Of a stretch of 64,000 bases of DNA, positions 1 through 8,831 are shown in pieces (the stretch's first letter is position 1; every line of letters starts with the position of its first letter). A program made the position numbers and the translations under genes. Source of the DNA: Clostridia bacterium (GTDB taxonomy: Bacteria > Bacillota > Limnochordia > DTU080 > RSA5); NCBI GenBank assembly GCA_002919235.1, contig PKEX01000009.1, positions 1 through 64,000 on the forward strand, written 5' to 3'. The notes below the pieces were generated by a model. It was not told where the DNA came from. It made no database searches and saw only the letters and a list, made by a program, of their open reading frames with translations.

Positions 1-87
1 GCCCGCGCCGGCCGCGCGCTCCCGCGCGTGGGCCCCGCGTCCGGCCAGCTCCTTCCGGGCGGCGGCGCCGGTGGTCTCCTTGTTCAC
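1..87 (-). CDS. possible 5' end of a gene running off the left edge
   Basis: A GTG codon begins just after the stop of the upstream DUF4010 gene, with an AGGGG run about ten bases before it. The frame stays open to the window edge and encodes a charged stretch starting VNKETTGAAARKEL. Only 29 codons are visible and I recognise no family. High GC makes open frames cheap here, so this is a weak call resting on position, ribosome-binding site and tight spacing. Confidence 0.25.
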   Translation of the reverse strand, partial: MNKETTGAAARKELAGRGAHARERAAGAG

Positions 88-114
88 GATGGCAACGCCC
101 CTACTGCCGTTGTC

Positions 115-1395
115 TCAATTCCCGTTCATCCACGCCTCGATGGCGTGGTACTGCTGGAGCACCAGCGGGTTGACGGCGATGCCCACCGCGCTCACGAAGA
201 CGACGGCCGCGACGGCCCAGGCCACTTTCCGGGCCAGCCGGGCACTGCCCGAGCTCCGCCACACGATGGGCAGGATGATCAGCGCGCTGGAAATGCTGCT
301 CAACACCACGCCCGTTCCGGCCACCAGCGGCGAGATCATCCCTTGGGAGACCAGGTGGGCCGCCGTGGCCGCCGTGGACGAGCTGGAGATGATCCCGCCG
401 GCGAAGGCGACGGCGTAAAAGCCCAGGTTGCCGGCGAACTGCTGGGCGATCCGGCCGATGACGGTGATCGCGGCGAACATCAGGCCGAAGCTGAACGCCG
501 ACCGGAGCGAAAAGGGGGACTGGACGTTGATCTCCGGGGGCGCCTCGCCGTCCCGGGCCTGCCGGAAAAGGGCCAGCGCCACCGTGACGGCGATCATCAG
601 GCCCACGGGGACAAAGCCGGCGGGCAGCGCCGAAGGCGCGAAGATAGCCAGGATGAGCCCGTTGCGCAGGAAGGCCGCCGTCTTGGCCAGCATCAGGCCG
701 CGAAACGCGGTGTCCTCCAGGTTGCCCTTGGACTCCTTCACCGTGGCCGCCAGCTCGGCCGCGGTGGCGGTGGAGTTGACCAGTCCGCCCAGGAAACCGG
801 TGTAGTTGATTCCCCGGGTGCCGTAGAGCCTGAGGAGGATGTAGTTGGCAAAGCCGATGGCGCTGATGAGCACCACCATCCACCACATCTCCCGGGGCGA
901 GAACAGGCCCCAGGGGTCGAAGGGGCCCACGGGCAGCACGGGCAGGATGACAAAGCTCAAAAGGCCCAGCGTGATGGCCGCGTGGATCTCACTGCGCTGC
1001 AGGCGCATGGTAAAGACCAGCATCTCCTCCTTCCAGCTCAGGAGGAGCAGCATGAAGATGGCCACGGCCACCGCCACAAACAGGGCCTCCTGCGCCACCA
1101 GCATCCCGACGAAACACGTGAGAAAGAGGGAGACCGCGGTGGTGGCTTCGACGCTGGTCCCCTTCTTGAGGGCGTTCACGTTGATGACGACGACGATCAC
1201 CGCCACGAAGGCCAGGACCGCCAGGGTGTAGAGGGGGCCCATTTTCCACGAGAGGTACCCCAGCAGCGCCGCGAACGAAAACGTGCGAAGGCCCACTTCC
1301 TTGCCGGCCCGCTCCCGCTCAAGGCCCACCAGGAGGCCGAGCCCGAGCGTGATGGCCAGATGCCACAGGGTTTCCCAGGACATCTCGATCTGCAC
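115..1395 (-). CDS. MgtC/SapB-like DUF4010 multi-pass membrane protein
   Basis: Predicted 426-residue integral membrane protein with about a dozen hydrophobic segments. The N-terminal GLLVGLERERAG is the signature of the MgtC/SapB N-terminal domain, and the remainder matches the DUF4010 arrangement of such long MgtC relatives. The transported or sensed substrate is unknown; MgtC-type proteins are linked to magnesium and membrane-potential homeostasis. The start is GTG, chosen because GGGAGGG lies seven bases before it. The leader contains an intrinsic terminator about 36 bases upstream and a TATAAT box about 190 bases upstream, suggesting regulated read-through. The gene diverges from helD. 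Confidence 0.85.
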   Translation of the reverse strand: MQIEMSWETLWHLAITLGLGLLVGLERERAGKEVGLRTFSFAALLGYLSWKMGPLYTLAVLAFVAVIVVVINVNALKKGTSVEATTAVSLFLTCFVGMLVAQEALFVAVAVAIFMLLLLSWKEEMLVFTMRLQRSEIHAAITLGLLSFVILPVLPVGPFDPWGLFSPREMWWMVVLISAIGFANYILLRLYGTRGINYTGFLGGLVNSTATAAELAATVKESKGNLEDTAFRGLMLAKTAAFLRNGLILAIFAPSALPAGFVPVGLMIAVTVALALFRQARDGEAPPEINVQSPFSLRSAFSFGLMFAAITVIGRIAQQFAGNLGFYAVAFAGGIISSSSTAATAAHLVSQGMISPLVAGTGVVLSSISSALIILPIVWRSSGSARLARKVAWAVAAVVFVSAVGIAVNPLVLQQYHAIEAWMNGN

Positions 1396-1430
1396 CGCGC
1401 ACCCTCCCTCCCCGCACCCGGCGTGTTGCT

Positions 1431-1466
1431 AAAAAAGCCGCCCGCGACGGTGCGCATCGCGGGCGG
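1431..1466 (-). terminator. intrinsic terminator inside the leader of the DUF4010 gene
   Basis: On the minus strand a perfect ten-base-pair stem, CCGCCCGCGA with TCGCGGGCGG, is followed at once by CTTTTTT. It lies between a promoter-like element and the GTG start of the DUF4010 gene, so it would end that gene's own transcript unless it is prevented from forming. This is the layout of an attenuator or riboswitch expression platform. No upstream minus-strand gene in the window needs this terminator. Confidence 0.75.
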
Positions 1467-1581
1467 AGTTCACGCCAATCTCCCGCCGCCCCTGCCGGGG
1501 CGCCGTCCCTGCGCCCGGCGAGGGGGCCGCGTTCTCTCGCCTGTCTTGCGGAGGCTGAACGCCCGGCGTCAGCTTGGTATT

Positions 1582-1610
1582 ATTATAGCAGAGTTTCAAC
1601 TCGATTTTCA
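1582..1610 (-). promoter_or_regulatory. putative sigma-A promoter of the DUF4010 leader transcript
   Basis: A consensus TATAAT (plus-strand ATTATA at the left end) with TGAAAA 17 bases upstream. The predicted start leaves a leader of about 180 bases that contains the terminator described separately. The -10 is perfect and the -35 is poor. The opposite strand carries a possible helD -10 (TACAAT) near 1707. Confidence 0.5.
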
Positions 1611-1756
1611 GGTTGGAAGCCGCCGTCCGGCCTTGCCGCGGCACGCATTGCGGCGCCCCCGAGCCTGGCCTCCCCGCCACCCTTCCAGCCGCCGCCGCAG
1701 ATGGGATACAATGATGCAAAGCCGGAGCCGCCGTATTCCGTAGGGAGGGACGCTGC

Positions 1757-4195
1757 ATGCTGGCACCGCAGGAATGGGAGTACGAACGCGCCCGCCTCGC
1801 CCGGACGCTGGACGCCGTCCACGCCCGCCTCCAGGAGCTGGAAGCCACCGTCAAACGGCACAAGCAGCGGGTGATCGAAACCCGCAGGACCATGTGGGAA
1901 GAGCTGCCGCACTCGGTGGAGACCCTCGACGAGGCCGTCCACATCGTCCAGCAGCGGCAGTACCTCGGCGAGTTCGAGCGGGATTACCTCCTCTACCGGC
2001 GGCTGATCCCCGTCCTGGAGCGGATGGCCTCTTCGCCCTACTTCGGCCGCATCGACTTCCGCGAGAAGGGCCAGGAAAAGGTGCAGCAGATCTACATCGG
2101 CATCTCGTCGCTGGTGGAGCCGGGCACCGGCGAACGCCTGGTCTACGACTGGCGCGCGCCCATCTCCAGCATGTTTTACGACTACCAGCCCGGGCCGGGA
2201 AGCTACGAGACGGAGGCCCTAGTGGTCGAAGGCGACATCCTGCTCAAGCGCCAGTACAAGATCGCCAAAGGGAAGCTCCTCTACGTGTTCGACACGGAGC
2301 TCACCATCGACGACGAGCTCCTGCAGGAGATCCTGAGCCAAAGCGCCGACCAGCGGATGCGCACCATCGTCCAGAGCATCCAGCGGGAGCAGAACCGGGC
2401 CATTCGCGACGAAACTCATCCCCTGCTGATCGTGGAGGGGCCGGCGGGAAGCGGCAAGACCTCCATCGCCCTGCACCGCGTGGCATACCTGCTCTACCGG
2501 CACCGCCAATCCCTGAGGGCCAAGGACATCGTCGTCGTCTCGCCCAACCAGGTGTTCAACGATTACATCTCCAGCGTCCTGCCCGACCTCGGCGAGGAGA
2601 ACATGCAGCAGACCACCTTTTCAGAGCTGGTCCGCCGGTACCTGGCCCAGGAGACGGCAGGCGAGCCGGATACGGCCGTGCCCGCCGCCGGCGAGGACGG
2701 CTCCGGCTACGGCGACGCCCCTCTTGCCCGGACGGACAACGAGGCCGACGACGAGGACTCCGGATCGGCGCCTCTCCTTTCCGGCGCCTGCAAGCCGGCC
2801 CGGCTGGTCGAAGACAGCAGCGCCCACTTGGAGTTCCTCTTTTCCCAGAGAGGACAGCCCGGCTACGAGCAGCGCATCCGCGAGATCACGTACAAAGGCT
2901 CTCCGGCGTTTCTCGCCGCCGTCCGGCAGTACGTGCAAAAACTCCTGCGGGGAGAGGGCATCGAATTTCCCGACATCGAATTTGAAGGGAAGCGCATCAT
3001 CTCCGGGAGCGAGCTCCGGCGCCTGGTGACCGAGACCTACAGCTACCTCTCCTTCAGCAAGCGCCTGGACAAGGCAGGCCGCCGCGTCCTCTACCTCTTG
3101 GAGCCTCTCCGGGAAGAGCGGCAGCGCGCCTGGCGGGAGCGCATCGAAAACGACCCCAGGCACAGCGACCTCAACGCCCGCGAGATCGCCTCGCTGGCCC
3201 GCACCATGGCCAACGGGGAGTTCCTCCCCATCGACGAGACGCTCCGGAAGTTCGCCGCCGTCGACGTGGTGGAGCACTACGCCAACCTCTTTCGCGACCC
3301 GGACTGGCTCCTGCAGGCTGGACGGGAGGCCCGCGGGCTGCCGGCCCCGGCGGAACTGGCCGCGATCTGCGCCGCCACGCTGGAGCGGCTCGAAAGCGGG
3401 CGGATCGCCTACGAAGACATCGCGCCCATCCTCTACCTCAAGGCGGCCCTGGGCGACATCCCCGGCGACCGGCAGATCCGCCACGTGGTGGTCGACGAAG
3501 CCCAGGACTACTCGCTCTTCCATTACGAGGTGTTCCGCCGGCTCTACCCGGCGGCCACCTTCACGGTGCTGGGCGACCCGGCCCAGGCCATCCACCCCTA
3601 CCTGGGCTCCGTGGACCTGGCCTCCATCGAGCAGGCCCTCGCGCCCGGAAGGGGCAAGATGATCCAGCTTTCCATGAGCTATCGCTCGACGCTGGAAATC
3701 GCCACCTTCGCCCGGGCCATCGACCGGACCCCCAGCGAATCCCGCCCCATCGAGCGGCGCGGGCCGAAGCCCCTCATCGTGCAGGTGGAGCCGGCGGAAC
3801 TCCTGGCGGAAGCGGCGGTCCGGGAGATCCGGCGCTTCCACGCCGGGGGGATCCGCCGGGTGGCGGTCATCTGCAAGACGGCCGCCGAAAGCCAGCAGGC
3901 GTTTGCCGCCTTGCGCCGGCACCTCCCGGTGCAGCTGGTCACCGCCGGCGATTCGGCGCTGCCCGCCGGGGACCTGGTGATCCCCGCCTACCTGGCGAAG
4001 GGCTTGGAGTTTGACGGCGTGATCATCTACGATGCCGGCGCCCATGTATACGGCGACGAGACGGAGCGCCGCCTGTTCTATACGGCGTGCACCCGGGCGC
4101 TGCACCGGCTGGCCCTGCTGTACACGGGCGAGCTCACGCCGTTTCTCGAAGGCGTCGGGCCGTCCCTGGCCGACTACGAGCGCTTTTCGGGTTAG
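1757..4195 (+). CDS. helD: HelD-like UvrD/Rep-family helicase (RNA polymerase recycling)
   Basis: An 812-residue superfamily 1 ATPase of the HelD type. HelD enters RNA polymerase channels and releases stalled or post-termination polymerase using ATP. The N-terminus (about residues 5-45) is a charged coiled-coil arm. Walker A GPAGSGKTS is near residue 228, the Walker B equivalent VVVDEAQDYS near 577, SMSYRST near 640, and YLAKGLEFDGV and FYTACTRAL near 745 and 770 are helicase motifs V and VI. A low-complexity acidic insert lies near residues 310-335. Length is close to Bacillus HelD (about 775). The ATG follows TAGGGAGGGACG. It leads a rightward cluster; the next gene starts 12 bases after its stop. 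Confidence 0.9.
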   Translation: MLAPQEWEYERARLARTLDAVHARLQELEATVKRHKQRVIETRRTMWEELPHSVETLDEAVHIVQQRQYLGEFERDYLLYRRLIPVLERMASSPYFGRIDFREKGQEKVQQIYIGISSLVEPGTGERLVYDWRAPISSMFYDYQPGPGSYETEALVVEGDILLKRQYKIAKGKLLYVFDTELTIDDELLQEILSQSADQRMRTIVQSIQREQNRAIRDETHPLLIVEGPAGSGKTSIALHRVAYLLYRHRQSLRAKDIVVVSPNQVFNDYISSVLPDLGEENMQQTTFSELVRRYLAQETAGEPDTAVPAAGEDGSGYGDAPLARTDNEADDEDSGSAPLLSGACKPARLVEDSSAHLEFLFSQRGQPGYEQRIREITYKGSPAFLAAVRQYVQKLLRGEGIEFPDIEFEGKRIISGSELRRLVTETYSYLSFSKRLDKAGRRVLYLLEPLREERQRAWRERIENDPRHSDLNAREIASLARTMANGEFLPIDETLRKFAAVDVVEHYANLFRDPDWLLQAGREARGLPAPAELAAICAATLERLESGRIAYEDIAPILYLKAALGDIPGDRQIRHVVVDEAQDYSLFHYEVFRRLYPAATFTVLGDPAQAIHPYLGSVDLASIEQALAPGRGKMIQLSMSYRSTLEIATFARAIDRTPSESRPIERRGPKPLIVQVEPAELLAEAAVREIRRFHAGGIRRVAVICKTAAESQQAFAALRRHLPVQLVTAGDSALPAGDLVIPAYLAKGLEFDGVIIYDAGAHVYGDETERRLFYTACTRALHRLALLYTGELTPFLEGVGPSLADYERFSG

Positions 4196-4207
4196 GGGGT
4201 AGCGCCC

Positions 4208-5290
4208 ATGGGAACCTGGCCCTTGAGCGCCGGCTGGCGTGAGATTGAATTCGGTGTCGAAATCGAATGGGTCGGCGCGCCCCAAGGCGCCGTCCAGCTC
4301 CTGCCGGGATGGGAGATCGTCGCCGAAGACCTCCTCTTCTTCGACGACGGCCGGATGGTGGATCCCGTCACGGGTGACGATGTGATGGGGGGAGAGCTGG
4401 TCTCGCCGCGCCTTACGTGGGAGGAAAGAGAGCAGATCGCCGCCATGTGCGCCCGGCTCAAAGCCCTGGGCGCGGCCGGCAACTGGTCGTGCGGCCTTCA
4501 CGTCCACGCCGACGGGAGCCGGTGGGGCCAGGCGCTGCTCTTGCCCGGTCTCGATGCCGCGCGGGCCACCGAGGCCGCCCTCCGCCGGGTGCTGGATACC
4601 GCCCCCCACCGCCTGGACTACGCACCGCCGACCACCGCTGCGCTCCGGGAGGCCGTCGCCCGGCTCCCGGCGCCGGCCGGCCCCGATGCGGTCCTGCAGC
4701 GCTTGGTCTACGGGCAGCGCCCGCAGGAGCATCGCGGGGGCATCAATTTCCGCTCCCTTTTTGAAAAGGGGTCCGTGGAACTTCGCCTTCCCAACGCCAG
4801 CCTGGAGCCGGAGGCGATCTACCGGACGATCGAGCTCTGGCTGCGCTGGGTCGCGGCGGTGGGCGAAGGGAGGGAGCTCTCGGCATCGCCTGCGGATCTC
4901 ATCCGCTCGCTGGGCGCCCCGGCCGAGGGCTACCCGCCCCGCCAGGACGCCCCCGCCTGGTGGTGGCGCCGCCGGGCCATGGATCGCGCCCTCTACCCCG
5001 TGCTGCTCCCCTTGTGCCGGGAGTGGGTTCAGGAGCTCTACCCGCAGGTCAACGTCCCGTGCGACATCGTGTGGATCGACGGCACCGCGGGCGATCGGGT
5101 GGTCGCGCTGGCCGAAGCAGGCGATGTCAAAGTGTACTTGGTGTTCGGCACGGGCGCCGGCGGGTGGAAAAGGATCGAAGCGACGACGGCGTGGCGGCCG
5201 GACCTGGCATCCGGCCGTCCTTCCCCCGGTGACATCCCGCTCAGTGCGGCGGCTGGCTGGAGCTCCGGCGAGAAACGCCCGTTCCCTTGA
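4208..5290 (+). CDS. putative amidoligase (COOH-NH2 ligase family)
   Basis: A 360-residue protein with the pattern of the Amidoligase_2 family, glutamine-synthetase/GCS-fold enzymes predicted to form amide or peptide bonds with ATP. Visible motifs are FGVEIEW near residue 15, GGELVSP near 61, GLHVHAD near 97 and GGINFRSLFEKGSVELRLPN near 178-197, matching the acidic, His and Arg/Glu strands of the fold. The C-terminal 100 residues resemble nothing I recognise. AGGGGGT precedes the ATG and the gene begins 12 bases after helD, so it is probably cotranscribed. Substrate unknown; downstream radical SAM and MATE genes hint at a modified metabolite or peptide. Family call from motifs only. Confidence 0.7.
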   Translation: MGTWPLSAGWREIEFGVEIEWVGAPQGAVQLLPGWEIVAEDLLFFDDGRMVDPVTGDDVMGGELVSPRLTWEEREQIAAMCARLKALGAAGNWSCGLHVHADGSRWGQALLLPGLDAARATEAALRRVLDTAPHRLDYAPPTTAALREAVARLPAPAGPDAVLQRLVYGQRPQEHRGGINFRSLFEKGSVELRLPNASLEPEAIYRTIELWLRWVAAVGEGRELSASPADLIRSLGAPAEGYPPRQDAPAWWWRRRAMDRALYPVLLPLCREWVQELYPQVNVPCDIVWIDGTAGDRVVALAEAGDVKVYLVFGTGAGGWKRIEATTAWRPDLASGRPSPGDIPLSAAAGWSSGEKRPFP

Positions 5291-5315
5291 CGGCGAGCGG
5301 TTTTTCTACGAAAAT
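5287..5315 (+). promoter_or_regulatory. possible internal promoter before the radical SAM gene
   Basis: TTGACG, a 17-base spacer and GAAAAT overlap the stop codon of the amidoligase gene. The 157-base gap to the radical SAM start is the largest in the cluster, so a second promoter here is plausible. The -10 is imperfect. Confidence 0.35.
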
Positions 5316-5447
5316 CCTGGAGGAGCCGGAATCTGTCGCTGCAAAGCGGTTTGGCGGATTTCAGCGGAGGGTCCCGCCGCCCTCCCCGCGCCCGGGCGCA
5401 GCGGCGGCGGTCCAGCCGGCGATTCCAGGGAGAGCGAGGAGACAGCG

Positions 5448-6605
5448 ATGGCCGTTTGGCACGGAGACAAAGAACTGGTGCACCGGCGGCTGGCCGCCCT
5501 CAGGGAGGGCGCCATCAGTCCCCACCACGACCCCTGGGATCCGTACACCACGGTGGGCCTGTCCTCCAAGCCCCTTCTCACCAGCATCGAAGTGACCGTG
5601 ACCAATACCTGCAACCTGCGGTGCGAGCACTGCGCGGTGGGCGACGTGCTCACCTACGTGGAAGAGCGGCTGATCTCTCTCGACCAGCTCTTGGCCCGGA
5701 TCGACGAGGTGGACACGCTGGTCACGTTCAGCGTGACGGGCGGCGAGCCCACGGCCACTCCGAAGCTGGTGGACGAAGTGACCCGCCCGCTGCTCCAGTA
5801 CGCCAAGGCGCGGGGGCTGCGGACGCAGATCAACACCAACCTCACCATGCCCCTGGAGCGGTACGAGTCCATCGCGGAGTGGGTCGACGTGATCCACATT
5901 TCGTACAACTACCCCGAGCCGTCGGAGTTCGCCCGCATCGCCTATGCGTACGCGGACCACGTGCCCCAGGATCCGGAGCGGCTGCTGCGGCGGATGGACG
6001 CCAATATCCGGGCACTGGCGGAGGCGGGGTGCTTCGTCTCGGCGGAGACGATCCTCACCCATGCGACGCTGCCGCGGATTCACGAGATCCACGCCCGCAT
6101 CGCCGAGCTGGGCTGCCGGCGCCACGAGATCCACCCGCTCTACCCCAGCGACTTCGCGGCCCGCATGCGCCTGGCCAGCCTGGAGGAGCTGGCCGCGGGT
6201 GTCCGCCGGCTCCTCGAGCACCGCGATCCCAACGTGTGGATCCTCTTCGGCACGTTTCCCTTCTTTGCGTGCAGCCCCGATCCGGAGCACCGGGAGCTCT
6301 GGCGGTACGTGATCTCCCAGCCCAACACCACCATCCGCAACGACCCCGACGGCCGCAACCGCCTCAACGTGAGCAGCCTCACCGGCGACGTGCTGGTGGC
6401 CGACTTTGCCAGCCTGGGGCCCATCGGCAACATCACCCGGGAGAGCTTCGGGGCCATCTGGGACCGCTGGCTCTCCTCGGAGCTGGCCCGCCGGTACCAC
6501 TGCCACTGCCCGGCGGCCCGCTGCCTCGGGCCCAACCTCTTGGTGGTGGAGAGCTATTACCAGGACGTAGACTGGCAAGCCCGCGAAGCGCTGGTCTCCG
6601 CCTGA
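5448..6605 (+). CDS. yfkAB: radical SAM/CxCxxxxC motif protein, YfkAB family
   Basis: A 385-residue radical SAM protein. The cluster-binding triad CNLRCEHC lies at residues 55-62 and the SAM-binding TGGEPT near 96. The C-terminal CHCPAARC near residue 352 fits the CxCxxxxC motif that names the YfkAB family and may bind an auxiliary cluster. The ORF track starts far upstream in an open frame; I chose the ATG preceded by GCGAGGAGACAGCG, which gives normal family length. The reaction catalysed by YfkAB is not known to me. It lies between an amidoligase and a MATE exporter on the same strand, with 27 bases to the latter. Confidence 0.88.
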   Translation: MAVWHGDKELVHRRLAALREGAISPHHDPWDPYTTVGLSSKPLLTSIEVTVTNTCNLRCEHCAVGDVLTYVEERLISLDQLLARIDEVDTLVTFSVTGGEPTATPKLVDEVTRPLLQYAKARGLRTQINTNLTMPLERYESIAEWVDVIHISYNYPEPSEFARIAYAYADHVPQDPERLLRRMDANIRALAEAGCFVSAETILTHATLPRIHEIHARIAELGCRRHEIHPLYPSDFAARMRLASLEELAAGVRRLLEHRDPNVWILFGTFPFFACSPDPEHRELWRYVISQPNTTIRNDPDGRNRLNVSSLTGDVLVADFASLGPIGNITRESFGAIWDRWLSSELARRYHCHCPAARCLGPNLLVVESYYQDVDWQAREALVSA

Positions 6606-6632
6606 ACCACTGGGTGCAGGGGTGGAGCGGCG

Positions 6633-8003
6633 ATGGCCCGGGCATTGTGGCTGAGCAGGGAGATCCACGGGGAACTGGTGCGGCTCGCCGTGCCCACCAT
6701 CGTGTCGACCCTGGCCGTCCCCCTGCTGGGCGTCGCGGATACGGCCATCCTGGGGCGGCTCCCGGATGTGACCCACCTCGCGGCGGCCGCCGCCGCCAAC
6801 ACGATTCTCAACGCCGTCTTTTGGATCTTCGGCTTCCTGCGCATGGGCACTACCGCGCTGGTGGCCCAAGCGTCCGGCCAGGGAGACCCGCGGGAGAGCG
6901 CCCGGCTGCTGTTTCAAGCGTCGGCGGTCGGCGGCGCCCTGGGCCTGTTGCTGGTGGCGGGGCGCGGGCCGATGGGCTGGATCGGTTTTCACCTGGTGGG
7001 CGCCGCCCCCGAGGTGACGGCGCTGGCCAAGGAGTACTACGCGATCCGGATCTTCGAGGCGCCCGTCTTTCTCATCGGGCTCGGGATCACGGGGTACCTG
7101 CGCGGGCGGGGCGACGCGATCACGCCCATGCTCTTCACCCTCGGCGTCAACCTGGTCAACATCGCCGGCGATCTCCTCCTGGTGCCGGGATGGTGGGGCC
7201 TGCCGTCGCTGGGCGTGCGAGGGGCCGCCTGGGCCAGCCTCATCGCCCAGTGGACCGGCGGCGTGGGCCTCGTGCTGGCGGTCTGGCCCCGGGTGCGGCG
7301 GCACGTGAGCCGGGAGTGGCTCTCCGGCTGGCGGAGGCTCCCCTGGGGCCGGTTCCTCCGGGTGCAGCAGGACCTCTTTTTCCGCACCTTGTTTCTCGTC
7401 GTCACCATGGCCGCCATCACGGCCCTGGCGGCCCGGCTCCAGGACCCTCACGAGCTGGCCGCCCACGCCGTCCTGCTCCAGCTTTGGTCGCTGGTGAGCT
7501 ACGCCGTGGACGGGTTCGCCTACGCCACGGAGACCACGGTGGGCACCTGGCTTGGGCGGGGCAGGCCGCAGGCGGCCCGGGCCAGCGCCCAGGCCGCGCT
7601 CCTTTGGGGTGTGGGGATCGGCATCCTGTTCGCCTTGGTCTACCGGGCCGGGGTCGACGCCATCGCCCGCTTTTTCACCACCGACCCTCGGGTGCAGCAG
7701 ATCCTGCACGAGCTGGTGGTGGTGATCGCCGTCAGCCAGCCGGTCAACGCCCTGGCGTACATCTTCGACGGCATCCTCATCGGCGCCACCGACACCCGCT
7801 TCCTCCGCCGGGCGATGCTCACGAGCTCGGCGGCGTTTTTCGCCGCCGTGGCCGCAGGGTGGGCCGTGTGGGGCCTGAGCCTTGCCGTCATTTGGTGGAG
7901 CGCCGTCGTCTTTATGGCGGCCCGCTCCCTCACGCTGGCGGTGCGCTTCCGGTCCCCTGCCTGGATCGCGGCGGCCCGGACAAGACGGGCCGGCGAACCG
8001 TGA
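6633..8003 (+). CDS. MATE family efflux transporter (DinF-like)
   Basis: A 456-residue polytopic protein with about twelve hydrophobic helices in two halves. The opening EIHGELVRLAVPTIVSTLAVPLLGVADTAILGRL is typical of MATE/DinF exporters, which expel cationic compounds or metabolites in exchange for H+ or Na+. Start ATG follows GGGGTGGAGCGGCG. It is the last gene of the helD-amidoligase-yfkAB cluster and ends convergently against btuD. Export of the product of the neighbouring enzymes is a reasonable but untested inference. Confidence 0.88.
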   Translation: MARALWLSREIHGELVRLAVPTIVSTLAVPLLGVADTAILGRLPDVTHLAAAAAANTILNAVFWIFGFLRMGTTALVAQASGQGDPRESARLLFQASAVGGALGLLLVAGRGPMGWIGFHLVGAAPEVTALAKEYYAIRIFEAPVFLIGLGITGYLRGRGDAITPMLFTLGVNLVNIAGDLLLVPGWWGLPSLGVRGAAWASLIAQWTGGVGLVLAVWPRVRRHVSREWLSGWRRLPWGRFLRVQQDLFFRTLFLVVTMAAITALAARLQDPHELAAHAVLLQLWSLVSYAVDGFAYATETTVGTWLGRGRPQAARASAQAALLWGVGIGILFALVYRAGVDAIARFFTTDPRVQQILHELVVVIAVSQPVNALAYIFDGILIGATDTRFLRRAMLTSSAAFFAAVAAGWAVWGLSLAVIWWSAVVFMAARSLTLAVRFRSPAWIAAARTRRAGEP

Positions 8004-8039
8004 ACCCCGGACGCGGGCCGCGGCGCGCGGCGGGCGTCG

Positions 8040-8831
8040 TCAGATGACGGAGACGTAGTCAACGCGCGGTGTGCCGGTTTCCGGGTCCCTGCCGACCCGG
8101 GCGTCGACGCCGAAGACGTCCCGCACTAGCTCCTCCGTGAGCACGCAGGCGGCCGGACCGGCCGCGGCCAGCCTTCCGCGGGTGAGCACCGCGACGTCGT
8201 CGCAGGCCCTGAGGGCCAGCGTCAGGTCGTGGATGGCCAGGACGACGGTAATCCCCCGCTCCCGGTTGAGCCGCCGGATGATCTGGAGAATCTCCAGCTG
8301 GTAGCGGATGTCCAGATTGGCGGTGGGCTCGTCGAGAAAGAGGAGCTTGGGACTTTGCGCCAGCGCCCGGGCAAGAAACACCCGCTGCCGCTCCCCGCCG
8401 GAAAGGGTGGGAAGCAGGCGTTCCCTGAGCTCCCACACGCCCGTGATCTCCATGACCTCCCGGATCACCCCGTGGTCCGCGGCGCCCAGCGGCTGAAAGC
8501 GCCGCCGGTGGGGGTACCGCCCCATGGCCACCACGTCGTAGACGCGAAAGCCGAAGCCCATCTCCGGATTTTGGCTCATCACCGCGATCTCTCGGCCCCG
8601 CTCCCGTTCGTCTAGGGAGTGCAGCGGCCGGCCCTGGTACGTCACCTGGCCTTTGGTCGGCCGCACCAGGCCCGCCGCCACTTTGATCAGGCTGGACTTG
8701 CCGGCGCCGTTGGGCCCGATGAGCCCCAGCATCGCGCCGGCCGGGATGCTGAAGTCGATGTCCCGCAGGACGCTCTCGCCGCGGTACGACAGCGTCACGG
8801 CTTCCAGCCGGAGCAGCGGCGTCACCTCCAT
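8040..8831 (-). CDS. btuD: cobalamin ABC transporter ATP-binding protein
   Basis: A 263-residue ABC ATPase of the FecE/BtuD class. Walker A GPNGAGKSS is at residues 39-47, the signature LSGGERQR near 145, Walker B KLLFLDEP near 162 and the switch AIHDLTLALRACD near 195. The ORF track fuses it to an upstream open frame; the real start is the ATG overlapping the last ten bases of the permease gene. It should power uptake through the FecCD-type permease. The cobalamin riboswitch at the head of the operon identifies the substrate as vitamin B12 or a precursor such as cobinamide, rather than iron siderophore. Confidence 0.88.
   Translation of the reverse strand: MEVTPLLRLEAVTLSYRGESVLRDIDFSIPAGAMLGLIGPNGAGKSSLIKVAAGLVRPTKGQVTYQGRPLHSLDERERGREIAVMSQNPEMGFGFRVYDVVAMGRYPHRRRFQPLGAADHGVIREVMEITGVWELRERLLPTLSGGERQRVFLARALAQSPKLLFLDEPTANLDIRYQLEILQIIRRLNRERGITVVLAIHDLTLALRACDDVAVLTRGRLAAAGPAACVLTEELVRDVFGVDARVGRDPETGTPRVDYVSVI

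Noticed and set aside
28-1743. 571-residue plus-strand ORF
   Set aside because: Antisense to the DUF4010 gene, rich in Arg/Gly/Asp/His with no fold-like pattern; a product of high GC third positions.
2621-4732. 703-residue minus-strand ORF over helD
   Set aside because: Shadow of helD and the amidoligase; no start signal or recognisable motif.
5351-8047. 898-residue plus-strand ORF and 782-residue minus-strand ORF (5361-7709)
   Set aside because: Both are alternate frames of the YfkAB and MATE genes, which have clear family motifs.
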